Of a stretch of 64,000 bases of DNA, positions 44,203 through 52,944 are shown in pieces. Location: assembly GCF_021266465.1 (NCBI RefSeq), contig NZ_CP089848.1:4278001-4342000 (forward strand), given 5' to 3'. How positions within the stretch are numbered: position 1 is the stretch's first letter; every line of letters begins with the position of its first letter. This DNA comes from Paralcaligenes sp. KSB-10. GTDB taxonomy: Bacteria > Pseudomonadota > Gammaproteobacteria > Burkholderiales > Burkholderiaceae_B. The notes under the pieces are model-generated. The model saw only the letters and a list, made by a program, of their open reading frames with translations, was not told the DNA's origin and ran no database searches. Both the position numbers and the translations under genes were made by a program.

Positions 44203-45561
44203 TTGTATTCCAAAGTTTTGGTAGCGAATCGAGGCGCAATTGCTTCGAAACTCATAAGGGTATTGCGCGGCATGGGCATAAGCTCTGTCGCGGTTTACTC
44301 GGATGCTGACAAAGATCTTCCCTACATATCGATGGCCGACGAGGCATATCATCTCGGCGGGCCTGCTCCACGGGATAGTTATTTGAATCAGGAGGCGCTT
44401 CTGAATGTGGCTCGTACTGCGCGTGTAGATGCCATCCATCCTGGTTATGGTTTTTTGTCGGAAGACGATTCATTCGCACGCAAAGTGGTTGAGGCTGGCT
44501 TTGCCTTTATCGGACCAAGCCCCAAGTGGATCGAACTGATGGGGGACAAGACGAAAGCGCGTGAATATATGCGGTCCCGTGGCATGCCAATGTCCCGGAG
44601 TTCCCCTGTATTCTCTACGCCCGGGCAGGATGCATTGGATGCTGCACGTTCAATTGGCTATCCCGTACTGATAAAGCCAGCTCACGGCGGGGGCGGTATT
44701 GGTATGGTCGCCGTTCATGAGGAAGCGCAATTATTGAAAGGGCTTGTACAGGCGCAGTCTGTTTCGCAACGCAGCTTCGGCAACTCGGATATATATTTGG
44801 AGTCCCTTTTTCCATGTCCGCGCCATATTGAATTTCAAGTCCTTGCTGATCGATACGGCAATGCAATGCATCTCTTTGAGCGTGACTGCTCCATACAGCG
44901 TCGTCATCAAAAAATAATAGAAGAGGCCTTCGCCCCAAACGTGTCAAGGGACGAAATCAGCAATATTGCGAAGGGGATAGCCGATATCTTCAATGAAATC
45001 GGCTATGACGTCATTGGCACTGTTGAGATGCTTAGAGATCAGAGCGGGCGTTTCCAGTTCCTGGAGGTTAATGCGCGACTCCAAGTCGAGCATGCAGTGA
45101 CGGAAGCCATAACGGGTGTCAATCTCATTGAAGCCCAGATTCGTCTGTCTTCTGGCGCCAAATTAAAGGATGTCATCCCCGAGCCGGTGACGCCGAAAGG
45201 ACACGCCATTGAGCTTCGCTTATATGCTGAAGACCCTGTCAAATTTTTCCCCTCGGTAGGTACGCTTCAAAAATTCTCGATACCTAAAATGAATAATGTA
45301 GAGATTGAAACAGGATATCAAGAAGGCAGTGTTGTATCGCCGTATTACGACCCGCTTCTCGCAAAGATAATTGGCCGCGGCGAGACCCGGGAAGAAACCA
45401 TCGCAACACTGATTGAGGCAACTCAATGTATCGAAATACAAGGGATCAAATCGAATCTCAGTTTTCTCGAACGAATCTTGAAATCAGAGGAATTCTGTTC
45501 CGGCACAATTCACACCGGATTTGTGGATGATTTCAGAAAGCGCTGCACAGTTAATGCTTGA
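44203..45561 (+). CDS. Biotin carboxylase subunit, stand-alone
   Basis: 452 residues from TTG 44203 with AGGAGAGG upstream. KVLVANRGAIASKLIR, HPGYGFLSEDDSF, the KPAHGGGGIGM ATP loop and EVNARLQVEHAVTEA mark a biotin carboxylase that ends without a carrier domain, as in AccC. A 74-residue biotin carrier gene precedes it by 15 bp. It closes the cluster and is followed by repeat copy D. GC content falls relative to the upstream genes, a sign of separate origin. Confidence 0.9.
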   Translation: MYSKVLVANRGAIASKLIRVLRGMGISSVAVYSDADKDLPYISMADEAYHLGGPAPRDSYLNQEALLNVARTARVDAIHPGYGFLSEDDSFARKVVEAGFAFIGPSPKWIELMGDKTKAREYMRSRGMPMSRSSPVFSTPGQDALDAARSIGYPVLIKPAHGGGGIGMVAVHEEAQLLKGLVQAQSVSQRSFGNSDIYLESLFPCPRHIEFQVLADRYGNAMHLFERDCSIQRRHQKIIEEAFAPNVSRDEISNIAKGIADIFNEIGYDVIGTVEMLRDQSGRFQFLEVNARLQVEHAVTEAITGVNLIEAQIRLSSGAKLKDVIPEPVTPKGHAIELRLYAEDPVKFFPSVGTLQKFSIPKMNNVEIETGYQEGSVVSPYYDPLLAKIIGRGETREETIATLIEATQCIEIQGIKSNLSFLERILKSEEFCSGTIHTGFVDDFRKRCTVNA

Positions 45562-45667
45562 CGTCATCTTTGCCGGTTCAAGCGTTTTAGCATTCTGGTG
45601 GATGTGACCGATAAGTAGTGCTCCAATGCTTTTTCCTGGATAGCGTCCGCTCCTTGCGGATTTCGGT

Positions 45668-45848
45668 CATCCTAGATATTCGATGGGATCAGTATGGGAG
45701 AGCTGGGTAACTCTATTGCTACGTTCACGGCACAAGAACAAAATTCCAAATTGAATGACACGTCGGCACCTAATTGAAATACGCATTTTTTAGCTAGCCC
45801 ATTGATTTCACAGGAGGCGTGATTTCAATTCGAAATGAAATTCGACAC
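45668..45848 (+). repeat. Dispersed repeat, L-type (copy D)
   Basis: Same orientation and blocks as copies A and C: CCTAGATA, GCTACGTTCACGGCACAAGA, TTCCAAATTGAATGA, CCATTGATTTCACA and GTGATTTCAATTCG. It lies between the biotin carboxylase and the next LysR gene, at the border of two modules. Confidence 0.78.
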
Positions 45849-45866
45849 CAGCCTGGTTTCGTCATG

Positions 45867-46832
45867 TCAGATCACGCCATTCGCCCCGGCACCGCCCGTC
45901 CACAGCGGTACAACAGCGTCCGCATTCTCGACTGAGCGCGCCCTGAAGGCCTCGACGCTGCGGCGTACGCAGTCCAGGAAGGCGCTCGCATTGTCGCTGG
46001 GCGGCTGGCGCAACTGGTGGATGTAGCCGAACAGGATCCAGCGTGCGGGCACCAGCGGGCGGATCACCAGGCCGCGCAGATCGATGGCCTGGGCGCACAA
46101 ACGATCGAGGATGGCCACCCCGGCACCCTCGCGCACCAGTTGGCAGGCCATCAATGACGACCGTGTCTCGATCGCGTATTCGGGCCTGGCCCCGCCGGAG
46201 CGCAGGAAGTCGTCCACTTGCTGGCGCCAGGGTTGCCCGGGCCACAAACCCAGCAGGGGCTCGGCCGCCAGATCCGCGGCCGTCAGCGACGGCTTGTCGG
46301 CGAGCGGATGCGTCTCCGGCAGCAAGGCCTCCATTCGCACCTGGAATAGCGGATGGTTCTCGATTTCGACGAAAGGGTGGCTCACCGGCAGGGAGATGAT
46401 GCCAAGATCGTACAGGCGCGTGCCCATCTGCGCCTCAATGCCGAAACGCGACTGTTCGTCGACCGAGGCGCGGATGCCTGGATGTTCGCGGGAAAAGAGC
46501 GCTAGGGCGGGCGCGACGATGCCGCGGCCGATGCGCGGCGCCGTCACCAGCCGCAGCCGGCCCTTGGCCTCGGTGCGGATGGCGGCCGCGATGCGCGGAA
46601 TTTCGTCGAACCCGGCCAGGATATGCTCGGCCTCGCGGTAGAACGCCTGGCCCTGCGCCGTCAGCTGCAGGCGCCTGCGCGAGCGATGAAACAACTGTAG
46701 CCGGATTTCGGCTTCCAATAAGGAGATCAGGCGGCTGGCGGCGGGAGGGCTGAGATTCATGGCCTCGGCGGCCGCCGCGAGCGAGCCTTCGCTGACCACC
46801 AGACGAAAAATGCGTAGCGCTCGGATGTTCAC
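45867..46832 (-). CDS. LysR family transcriptional regulator
   Basis: 321 residues. The HTH (GSLAAAAEAMNLSPPAASRLI) and the LFHRSRRRLQLTAQG wing are LTTR signs. It is divergent from the ABC transporter operon (186 bp to the receptor gene), its likely target. The C-terminal end lies 18 bp from repeat copy D. GC content is clearly higher than in the carboxylase cluster on the other side of the repeat. Confidence 0.9.
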   Translation of the reverse strand: MNIRALRIFRLVVSEGSLAAAAEAMNLSPPAASRLISLLEAEIRLQLFHRSRRRLQLTAQGQAFYREAEHILAGFDEIPRIAAAIRTEAKGRLRLVTAPRIGRGIVAPALALFSREHPGIRASVDEQSRFGIEAQMGTRLYDLGIISLPVSHPFVEIENHPLFQVRMEALLPETHPLADKPSLTAADLAAEPLLGLWPGQPWRQQVDDFLRSGGARPEYAIETRSSLMACQLVREGAGVAILDRLCAQAIDLRGLVIRPLVPARWILFGYIHQLRQPPSDNASAFLDCVRRSVEAFRARSVENADAVVPLWTGGAGANGVI

Positions 46833-47017
46833 TACTGTTGGCCTTTTTTGATAAGTAATTGTTAGATATGGGATTTTATCCGACTGTTCCGAATTTTAAA
46901 ACTATACGTCGATCAATTCATATTATTCGACGATCTCACCCCATTACACTGTTTCGATTGAAGCAAAGCGCTGATGCCGTCCAGCTTTGCCAAACAACAA
47001 ATCACAAGGAGACGACT

Positions 47018-47833
47018 ATGACATGGATGCGCATCTTCGCGGCTTGGGCTCTTGCGCTGGCGGCCTGCATACAGGCGCCTGCGGCAGTGGCGGGCCCCCT
47101 CGAACTCATTACGCCGGGCCTGCTGAAGGTGGCCTATCGTACGGACGACAAGCCCGTCTCTTTCCTTCAGGACGGCAAGCCCACCGGATTCATGGTGGAG
47201 TTGATGAATGCGGTTGCCGGCCGCATGGGCCTGAAGGTGACTTACATCTCGACGACTTTCGCCGCCATGGTGCCGGCGGTCAGAAACCATCAATACGACA
47301 CCGCAGCCTTCGGCGTGCTGGTGACCGCGAAGCGCCAGGCGGTCGTGAACTTCTCCACCGCGGTCGGCTACGGCCAGGCGCAGTTGGTGAGCCGCAAGAG
47401 CGCGCCGCTGGCCACGCTGAAAGACGCCGCCGGCAAGACGGTCGCGATCACCACCGGCAGCGCCTTGATCCCCTTGCTGCAAAAGATTGCGCCGAAGGTG
47501 TCGATCAAGGAATTTCCCAACATCGCGTCAAGCACGAACGCCTTAAGGGCCGGGCAGGTGGATGGCCTGTTCACCGGCAATGCCACGGCGGAACGTGTCA
47601 TCACGCAGCACCCTGAACTGACGGCAACGGAAACCGTCGAGAGCGACGCCAATGGAATACCGATAGCCAAGGATCGCCCCGAGCTGCTGGCCGCGTTTAA
47701 CAAGGCCCTTGCGTCGGTGATGACCGACGGTACCTATGGCAAGCTGTTCGCGAAGTGGAATCCGTCGGGGGTGCGTATTCCCGAACGTATGTTCACCGAC
47801 TATCCTGGCATGCCCCGGCCTGCAGTTAAATAA
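47018..47833 (+). CDS. ABC transporter periplasmic binding protein (polar amino-acid type, SBP family 3)
   Basis: 271 residues from ATG 47018, preceded by AAGGAGA. A signal peptide (RIFAAWALALAACIQAPAAVA) is followed by GLLKVAYRTDDKPVSF, the SBP_bac_3 fold, with GFMVELMNAVAGRMGLK and the RQAVVNFSTAVGYGQ block. It captures an amino acid or similar charged compound for the permease and ATPase encoded next. The ligand is unknown, but the lyase at the end of the operon points to an amino- or oxo-dicarboxylate. Confidence 0.87.
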   Translation: MTWMRIFAAWALALAACIQAPAAVAGPLELITPGLLKVAYRTDDKPVSFLQDGKPTGFMVELMNAVAGRMGLKVTYISTTFAAMVPAVRNHQYDTAAFGVLVTAKRQAVVNFSTAVGYGQAQLVSRKSAPLATLKDAAGKTVAITTGSALIPLLQKIAPKVSIKEFPNIASSTNALRAGQVDGLFTGNATAERVITQHPELTATETVESDANGIPIAKDRPELLAAFNKALASVMTDGTYGKLFAKWNPSGVRIPERMFTDYPGMPRPAVK

Positions 47834-47852
47834 TAAAGCCGCCGAGTACACC

Positions 47853-48584
47853 ATGCTTCACGGACTGCACCAGATCTTTTCAACTTTTTTCGATCCGACC
47901 CTGATCTTCAATGCGATGCCGCAGCTGCTCGCGGTCGGTCTGCCGAACACACTGTTTCTGTCGGTGTTCGCCAGTGCTATCGGGATCACGCTGGCGCTAT
48001 TGGTGGCGGTCGGCCTGTTGTCGGAGCAGCGTTGGGTACGCCTGCCGTGCCGCGCGTATGTCGACGTTCTGCGGGGGCTGCCGCATATTCTCACCGTCTA
48101 CCTGATCGGGCAGGGCCTGCCGCTTGCCGGCCTGAGTATCTTCGGAGGCAACACATACGGCTATGCGGCGCTGGCGATCGGACTCATCGAGAGCGCCTAT
48201 TTCGCCGAGATCTTCCGTGCCGGCTTCCAGGGTGTCGAGCGTGGGCAGGTCGAAGCGGCGCGCAGCACTGGCATGACCAAGCTCCAGACCATGTGCTACA
48301 TCATTATCCCGCAAGGCGCGCGGCGCGTGTTGCCGCCACTCACCGGCCAGTTCATTCTGGTCATCAAGGCCACGTCGCTTGTGTTTCTGCTGGGCCTGAC
48401 GGCATCGCAGCGCGAGATGTTCGCACTGGCGCAGGACGGCGCGATCAATAACGCCAACCTGTCGCCGTTGACGGCCGCGGGCCTGATTTATCTCGCCCTG
48501 ACGATTCCTACAACCTACGCAATCAACGCCTGGGACCGCCGGCTTCGCGGCGGCCGCACAATCCGACCGATTGGATCCGAATGA
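47853..48584 (+). CDS. ABC transporter permease (HisM/GltK type)
   Basis: 243 residues from ATG 47853; no strong ribosome-binding site, so coupling to the binding-protein gene 19 bp upstream is likely. About five membrane helices. The EAA loop is [21 protein letters not shown] (split over about 148-168), typical of polar amino-acid permeases, as is the [21 protein letters not shown] segment. Only one permease gene is present, so it should form a homodimer. The stop overlaps the ATPase start. Confidence 0.88.
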   Translation: MLHGLHQIFSTFFDPTLIFNAMPQLLAVGLPNTLFLSVFASAIGITLALLVAVGLLSEQRWVRLPCRAYVDVLRGLPHILTVYLIGQGLPLAGLSIFGGNTYGYAALAIGLIESAYFAEIFRAGFQGVERGQVEAARSTGMTKLQTMCYIIIPQGARRVLPPLTGQFILVIKATSLVFLLGLTASQREMFALAQDGAINNANLSPLTAAGLIYLALTIPTTYAINAWDRRLRGGRTIRPIGSE

Positions 48585-49327
48585 ACATGCATCCACGCGG
48601 CACCCGTGTCCGCCTAGAACACGTGAGCAAGTCGTACGGGCACGTCGCCGTGCTGCACGACATCGATCTTGAAGCACCCGGTGGCATGACGACCTGCATC
48701 GTCGGCCCGTCCGGTTCGGGCAAGTCCACGCTGTTGCGCTGCGCCAACCTGATGGAGCGCCCGCAAGCCGGCCGCATCTTGCTGGACGACCTCGACATCA
48801 CCGCGCCCGGCGTCGATATCGACAAGGTACGCACGCGAATCGGTATGGTGTTCCAGCATTTTCATCTGTTCTCGCACCTCAGTGTGCTCGACAACGTCAG
48901 CCTCGCCCTGCGCAAGGTGCGCGCCATGAAAAGAGATCAGGCAGAGGAGATCGCGCGCGCCAAGCTGCTGGCGGTTGGTCTGAACGGATTCGAGGCGCGC
49001 CGCCCCGAGGACCTTTCCGGCGGACAGCAGCAACGCGTGGCCATTGCGCGTTCGCTCGCGATGGAGCCCGAGGTGATGCTGTTCGACGAAGCCACCTCCG
49101 CGCTCGACCCCGAGCTCGTCAAGGGGGTGCTCGCTGTCATGCGCGACCTTGCCCGGGCCGGCATGACCATGATCGTGGTGACGCACGAGATGCGCTTCGC
49201 GCGCGAGGTCGCCGGCCAGGTAGTGTTCATGGACGGCGGGCACATCCTCGAGCAGGGGCCGCCGGACAAATTCTTCGACCACCCGAGCCATCCGCGTTTG
49301 CGCCATTTTCTGGAGCAGGTTCTCTGA
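48581..49327 (+). CDS. ABC transporter ATP-binding protein (GlnQ/HisP type)
   Basis: 248 residues, start overlapping the permease by four bases. Walker [10 protein letters not shown] (about 46-54), signature LSGGQQQR, Walker [15 protein letters not shown] and the H-loop VVTHEMRFA are intact. It drives import by the permease and binding protein just upstream. The lyase gene follows after 14 bp, so transport and enzyme are made together. Confidence 0.92.
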   Translation: MNMHPRGTRVRLEHVSKSYGHVAVLHDIDLEAPGGMTTCIVGPSGSGKSTLLRCANLMERPQAGRILLDDLDITAPGVDIDKVRTRIGMVFQHFHLFSHLSVLDNVSLALRKVRAMKRDQAEEIARAKLLAVGLNGFEARRPEDLSGGQQQRVAIARSLAMEPEVMLFDEATSALDPELVKGVLAVMRDLARAGMTMIVVTHEMRFAREVAGQVVFMDGGHILEQGPPDKFFDHPSHPRLRHFLEQVL

Positions 49328-49341
49328 CCTGTGACACCCCC

Positions 49342-50712
49342 ATGACATGTACTTCTGCCGTCGTGCGACCGTCGACCGCCGACATCCAAAACCTGTTCGC
49401 CCAGCGCAGCCACTGGCAGTCCTGGCTCGAGATCGAGGCCGTGCTTGCCGAAACCCAGGCCGGCCTCGGCATGATTCCGCCGAGCGCGGCGCAAGAGATC
49501 GGACGCAAGGCGAACTTCGAGCACATCGACGCGACCGCGCTGGCGGCCGACATAGGCCGCACCCGGGCCCCCATCGTGTCGCTCGTGCGAGCGCTGGCGC
49601 GGGCCTGTGAAGGCGATGCGGGCGGCTACGTGCATTGGGGCGCAACCACGCAGAACGTGATGCTGACCGCGCGCACCTTGCTGATGCGCCGGGCGCACGA
49701 GGCCTTCATGACGAAGTTGGGCGACGTGCTGTTCAAACTGGCGGACCTGGCGGAGCTCGGCACCGACATGCTCACGGCCGGGCGCACCAACTTCCGCCAT
49801 GGCTTGCCAATTACCTTCGGCTTCAAGGCGGCCGCATGGATCGAAGAGTTCCTGCGCCACCGGCAACGCTTCGAGGGCGCCGAATCGCGTGTCTTCGCCT
49901 CGCTGTGGGGCGGCGCCCTGGGCGCCATGCACGCGTCCGGCGACCAGGGTGCGGAACTGAACCGCCGCCTGTCGGCACGTCTGGGCCTGACACCGCTCGC
50001 GGTGCCCTCGCGGGCAGGCACCGACTACATCGCGGAGTACATCCTGCTGCTCGCGCTGTTCAGCGCAACCTGCTCCAAGATCGCCAGGGACCTGTACATC
50101 CTGATGGCCGACGAAATCGGCGAAGTCTACGAAAATCAGGGCGATGAGGTTATCGGCTCCAGCACGATGCCCAACAAGGTCAATCCGAAGGTGGTGGTCG
50201 GTGTGATCGCGCTGGCGGCCCGCTTGCGCGCCTTGACGCCGCTGGCGCTGGAAGCGATGCAACCCACGCATGAAGGAGACGCAGCCAACAACCAGATGCT
50301 GTACACGCTCATCGACCAGGCGTGCCCCCTGGCCTACGAGCTGGTCTGCGCCATGGACGAGCTGCTGACCTGCCTGGAGTTGGAACCGGATAATATGCGC
50401 CGGAACGTGGCGTTTTCGGGCCAGGCCATGGCTGCGGAAAACGCAATGATGATCCTCGCTCCCGCGCTCGGGCGGACGCAGGCCTATGAGCGGGTCAAGC
50501 ATGCGATCGCCGAGACGGCGCGGCGCGGCGTCCTTTTGGCCGACCTGTTGCTGGAAGACGCGTCGGTTCGCGGCGCGGTCGACGAGGCGGCCCTTCGCGC
50601 GGCCCTGGACCCGGCCGCGTACACGGGCTGCAGCGCAGAGATGGCGCGAACCATGGCCGCCGCCGCGCGCAGCGCCGCCGCCGCACTGACTGCGCGTTGC
50701 GGCCCGGATTGA
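49342..50712 (+). CDS. Fumarase/aspartase-superfamily lyase (adenylosuccinate lyase / carboxymuconate cycloisomerase-like)
   Basis: 456 residues. The superfamily signature GSSTMPNKVNP (about 273-283) with its catalytic Ser is present. HWGATTQNVMLTA (near 99) and TNFRHGLPITFGFKAAAW (near 150) are the substrate regions. It is closest in form to adenylosuccinate lyase or 3-carboxy-cis,cis-muconate cycloisomerase, but its operon with an amino-acid importer points to a C-N lyase on an imported N-substituted amino acid, as known for EDDS lyase. That assignment is inference. Confidence 0.8.
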   Translation: MTCTSAVVRPSTADIQNLFAQRSHWQSWLEIEAVLAETQAGLGMIPPSAAQEIGRKANFEHIDATALAADIGRTRAPIVSLVRALARACEGDAGGYVHWGATTQNVMLTARTLLMRRAHEAFMTKLGDVLFKLADLAELGTDMLTAGRTNFRHGLPITFGFKAAAWIEEFLRHRQRFEGAESRVFASLWGGALGAMHASGDQGAELNRRLSARLGLTPLAVPSRAGTDYIAEYILLLALFSATCSKIARDLYILMADEIGEVYENQGDEVIGSSTMPNKVNPKVVVGVIALAARLRALTPLALEAMQPTHEGDAANNQMLYTLIDQACPLAYELVCAMDELLTCLELEPDNMRRNVAFSGQAMAAENAMMILAPALGRTQAYERVKHAIAETARRGVLLADLLLEDASVRGAVDEAALRAALDPAAYTGCSAEMARTMAAAARSAAAALTARCGPD

Positions 50713-50738
50713 TTGCTCAGAACGCCACTCGAACAACG

Positions 50739-50757
50739 GCCGGTCAGCCCGACCGGC
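50739..50757. terminator. Hairpin between the convergent lyase and acr3 genes
   Basis: GCCGGTC-agccc-GACCGGC, a perfect 7-bp stem 27 bp after the lyase stop that includes the end of acr3. It has no long T-tract, so termination is possible but not certain. Confidence 0.4.
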
Positions 50758-51835
50758 GTTCCGCTAGCGCGCTCTTTGCTTCATACCAATGGCGTGAGCG
50801 ATTGAAGACGCCAACCAGGGCTAGCATGATCGGCACTTCAATGAGCACGCCGACCACGGTAGCGAGCGCGGCACCGGATTGAAAACCGAACAGACTAATA
50901 GCCGTGGCCACAGCCAGCTCGAAGAAATTGCTGGCGCCGATCAGGGCGGATGGGCCCGCAACACAATGGGCCACGCCAAATCGGCGGTTCAGGTAATAAG
51001 CCAGGCTCGAATTCAGCACGACCTGAATCAGGATCGGGACCGCCAGCAATAGTATGATCAGCGGCTTTTCAACGATGGCGTTACCCTGGAAGCTGAACAG
51101 CAGAACAAGCGTGGCCAGAAGCGCGACAATGGAGTACGGGCCCAAGGCGCCGACCATGTGCCGATACGTCGCCTCGCCTCTGGCAAGCAACACCTTGCGT
51201 ATGGCCTGAGCGATTAAGACCGGAACAATGATGTAAAGCGCTACGGAGGCGATGAGCGTATTCCATGGCACCGAAATCGAGGATAGCCCGAGCAACAGTG
51301 CAACGACAGGCGCAAACGCCACGATCATGATGGCATCGTTCAACGCTACTTGCGATAGTGTGAAATACGGATCGCCCTTGCACAGCTGTGACCAGACAAA
51401 CACCATTGCGGTGCAGGGCGCGGCAGCCAGCAGAATCAGCCCCGCCACGTAACTGTCGAGCTGATCGGCAGGTAGCCAGCCGGCAAACAAATGACGCACG
51501 AAAATCCAGGCCAGCAGCGCCATCGAAAAGGGCTTCACCAGCCAGTTTACAAATAGTGTTACTCCCATGCCGCGCCAGTGGCTTGCCACCTGACCCATTG
51601 CGCCGAAATCAATCTTGATCAGCATAGGGATGATCATGACCCAGATCAGCAGACATACCGGCAAATTGACTTGCGCCACCTCTAGCGCGGCGATGCCTTG
51701 AAACACGCCTGGCATCGACTGGCCTGACAAAATACCGGCAACGATACACAGGACCACCCAAACAGTAAGGTAGCGCTCAAAGAAACTAATGCCGCCGCCC
51801 TGCGATACGGTGGGGACTTGTGCTATTGAATTCAT
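50744..51835 (-). CDS. acr3: Arsenite efflux permease Acr3
   Basis: 363 residues with about ten membrane helices. NLPVCLLIWVMIIPMLIKIDF, NWLVKPFSMALLAW and LAAAPCTAMVFVWSQL (with the conserved Cys) are Acr3 blocks. Acr3 exports arsenite across the inner membrane. The start overlaps the arsC stop (51832-51835), so arsC and acr3 are coupled. The first about 20 residues are polar and cytoplasmic, usual for the family. Confidence 0.93.
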   Translation of the reverse strand: MNSIAQVPTVSQGGGISFFERYLTVWVVLCIVAGILSGQSMPGVFQGIAALEVAQVNLPVCLLIWVMIIPMLIKIDFGAMGQVASHWRGMGVTLFVNWLVKPFSMALLAWIFVRHLFAGWLPADQLDSYVAGLILLAAAPCTAMVFVWSQLCKGDPYFTLSQVALNDAIMIVAFAPVVALLLGLSSISVPWNTLIASVALYIIVPVLIAQAIRKVLLARGEATYRHMVGALGPYSIVALLATLVLLFSFQGNAIVEKPLIILLLAVPILIQVVLNSSLAYYLNRRFGVAHCVAGPSALIGASNFFELAVATAISLFGFQSGAALATVVGVLIEVPIMLALVGVFNRSRHWYEAKSALAERRSG

Positions 51836-52344
51836 TCCTGGGGTTCCACGGGCTGTTGGCCGATTGCCCGCATCTCCTTCTGGATGGCGTTACGATCAAG
51901 AACATGCAGCGGCAGGTTCACAAACTGACTGACGCGAGCCATGATCTGTCGAAATACCTTGTTGAAAAACTTGCGTTTTTCTTCGTCACTGCCTTCAAAC
52001 GCGGCAGGATCCTCAAATCCCCAATGCGCCGTCATGGGCGCCCCTGGCCAGATGGGGCATGTTTCTCCTGCTGCCTGATCGCAAACCGTAATGACAAAAT
52101 CCATTTTGGGCGCATCGGGCGCCGCAAACTCCCCCCAGCTTTTGCTGCGCAGGTTCGAGACGTCGTAGCCAATCGCCTCGCATCGCTCGACAGCAAAGAG
52201 ATTGACCTTGCCCGTGGGGTGGCTGCCCGCGCTATAGGCGCGAAAACGCCCTTTGCCAAGGGCATTAAAAAGCGCTTCGGCCATAACGCTGCGGGCCGAG
52301 TTACCGGTGCAAAGCACCAACACATTGAAGGTTTTGTCAGGCAT
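51832..52344 (-). CDS. arsC: Arsenate reductase ArsC (low-molecular-weight phosphatase type)
   Basis: 170 residues. The P-loop LCTGNSARSVMAE (11-23) with catalytic Cys12, KSWGEF and the FVITVCDQAAGETCP segment with two further Cys mark the ArsC of the tyrosine-phosphatase fold, which reduces arsenate to arsenite. The C-terminus is about 25 residues longer than in short members. It sits between an arsI remnant and acr3. Confidence 0.93.
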   Translation of the reverse strand: MPDKTFNVLVLCTGNSARSVMAEALFNALGKGRFRAYSAGSHPTGKVNLFAVERCEAIGYDVSNLRSKSWGEFAAPDAPKMDFVITVCDQAAGETCPIWPGAPMTAHWGFEDPAAFEGSDEEKRKFFNKVFRQIMARVSQFVNLPLHVLDRNAIQKEMRAIGQQPVEPQE

Positions 52345-52412
52345 GATCGAATACTGGTTTGAGGTCAGGGAGGTGTTGGTTCATCAGTTTCTGGCAGCAA
52401 GATGAACCGGGC

Positions 52413-52514
52413 TCACCGCACGACGATATTGTTTTTGGCGGCGTCGCCAAAGAGCCTGATGCAGGTGCTTGCCGGCAGATCGGCTACAGCGACATGGACA
52501 TGAGCGCGTTTCAT
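52413..52514 (-). pseudogene. Remnant of an ArsI/CadI-type glyoxalase-fold gene
   Basis: 33 codons beginning MKRAHVHVAVADLPAS, the typical start of ArsI/CadI vicinal-oxygen-chelate proteins, then LFGDAAKNN and a stop. The about 100 remaining residues are missing. The start overlaps the arsR stop in an ATGA (52511-52514), as an intact second gene of the operon would. An internal deletion has removed the organoarsenical lyase while arsC and acr3 downstream are intact. Confidence 0.65.
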
Positions 52515-52846
52515 GATGAGGACTCCACGATGGTGCCACAGTTGCTTATTGGAGAGCACGGGTTGCCGCCGCAGCAGTTCTCCGTAAGGTAGCCAAGCAG
52601 CTCATTCATCGTCTGGTAGCGCGTCGAGTAAATGATGGACCGCCCGTCCTGACGACTGGCGAGCAATCCCGCCCGGTGCAGTTCCTTCAGATGAAATGAC
52701 AATGATGAGGCGGGTATGCCCATCAACTCGGCGATACGGCCCGCGGGCAAGCCCTCTGGCCCTGCTTGCACCAGAGTGCGAAAGACCGACAGGCGAACTG
52801 AATGGGCCAGGGCGGCAAGCGCCTCGATAGCGTTATTCGTTTCCAT
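52511..52846 (-). CDS. arsR: ArsR-type metalloregulator
   Basis: 111 residues. The winged helix (LPAGRIAELMGIPASSLSFHL, then HRAGLLASRQDGRSIIYS) is the ArsR fold. Cysteines lie at the C-terminus (ENCCGGNPCSPISNC), as in ArsR types that bind arsenite there instead of at the helix CVC motif. It leads the ars operon and ends in overlap with the arsI remnant. It represses the operon until As(III) binds. Confidence 0.92.
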   Translation of the reverse strand: METNNAIEALAALAHSVRLSVFRTLVQAGPEGLPAGRIAELMGIPASSLSFHLKELHRAGLLASRQDGRSIIYSTRYQTMNELLGYLTENCCGGNPCSPISNCGTIVESSS

Positions 52847-52886
52847 AATTCGAATATAGTCGAATTATGGAATATTTGCAATCAAA

Positions 52887-52944
52887 GGCTGGATAACCCA
52901 CCGATTTCACAAGGGGCGTGATGTCAATTCGAATGAGCGTCGAC
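52887..52944 (+). repeat. Dispersed repeat, L-type fragment (copy E)
   Basis: GGCTGGATAAC, CCGATTTCACAAG and CAATTCGAATGAGCGTCGAC match the ends of copies A, C and D in the same orientation. It lies 41 bp upstream of arsR and closes the modular region. Confidence 0.65.

Noticed and set aside
48937-50736. 599-codon minus-strand open frame opposite the ABC ATPase and lyase
   Set aside because: High-GC antisense shadow; its Arg/Gly/His-rich content is not protein-like and both sense genes are intact.
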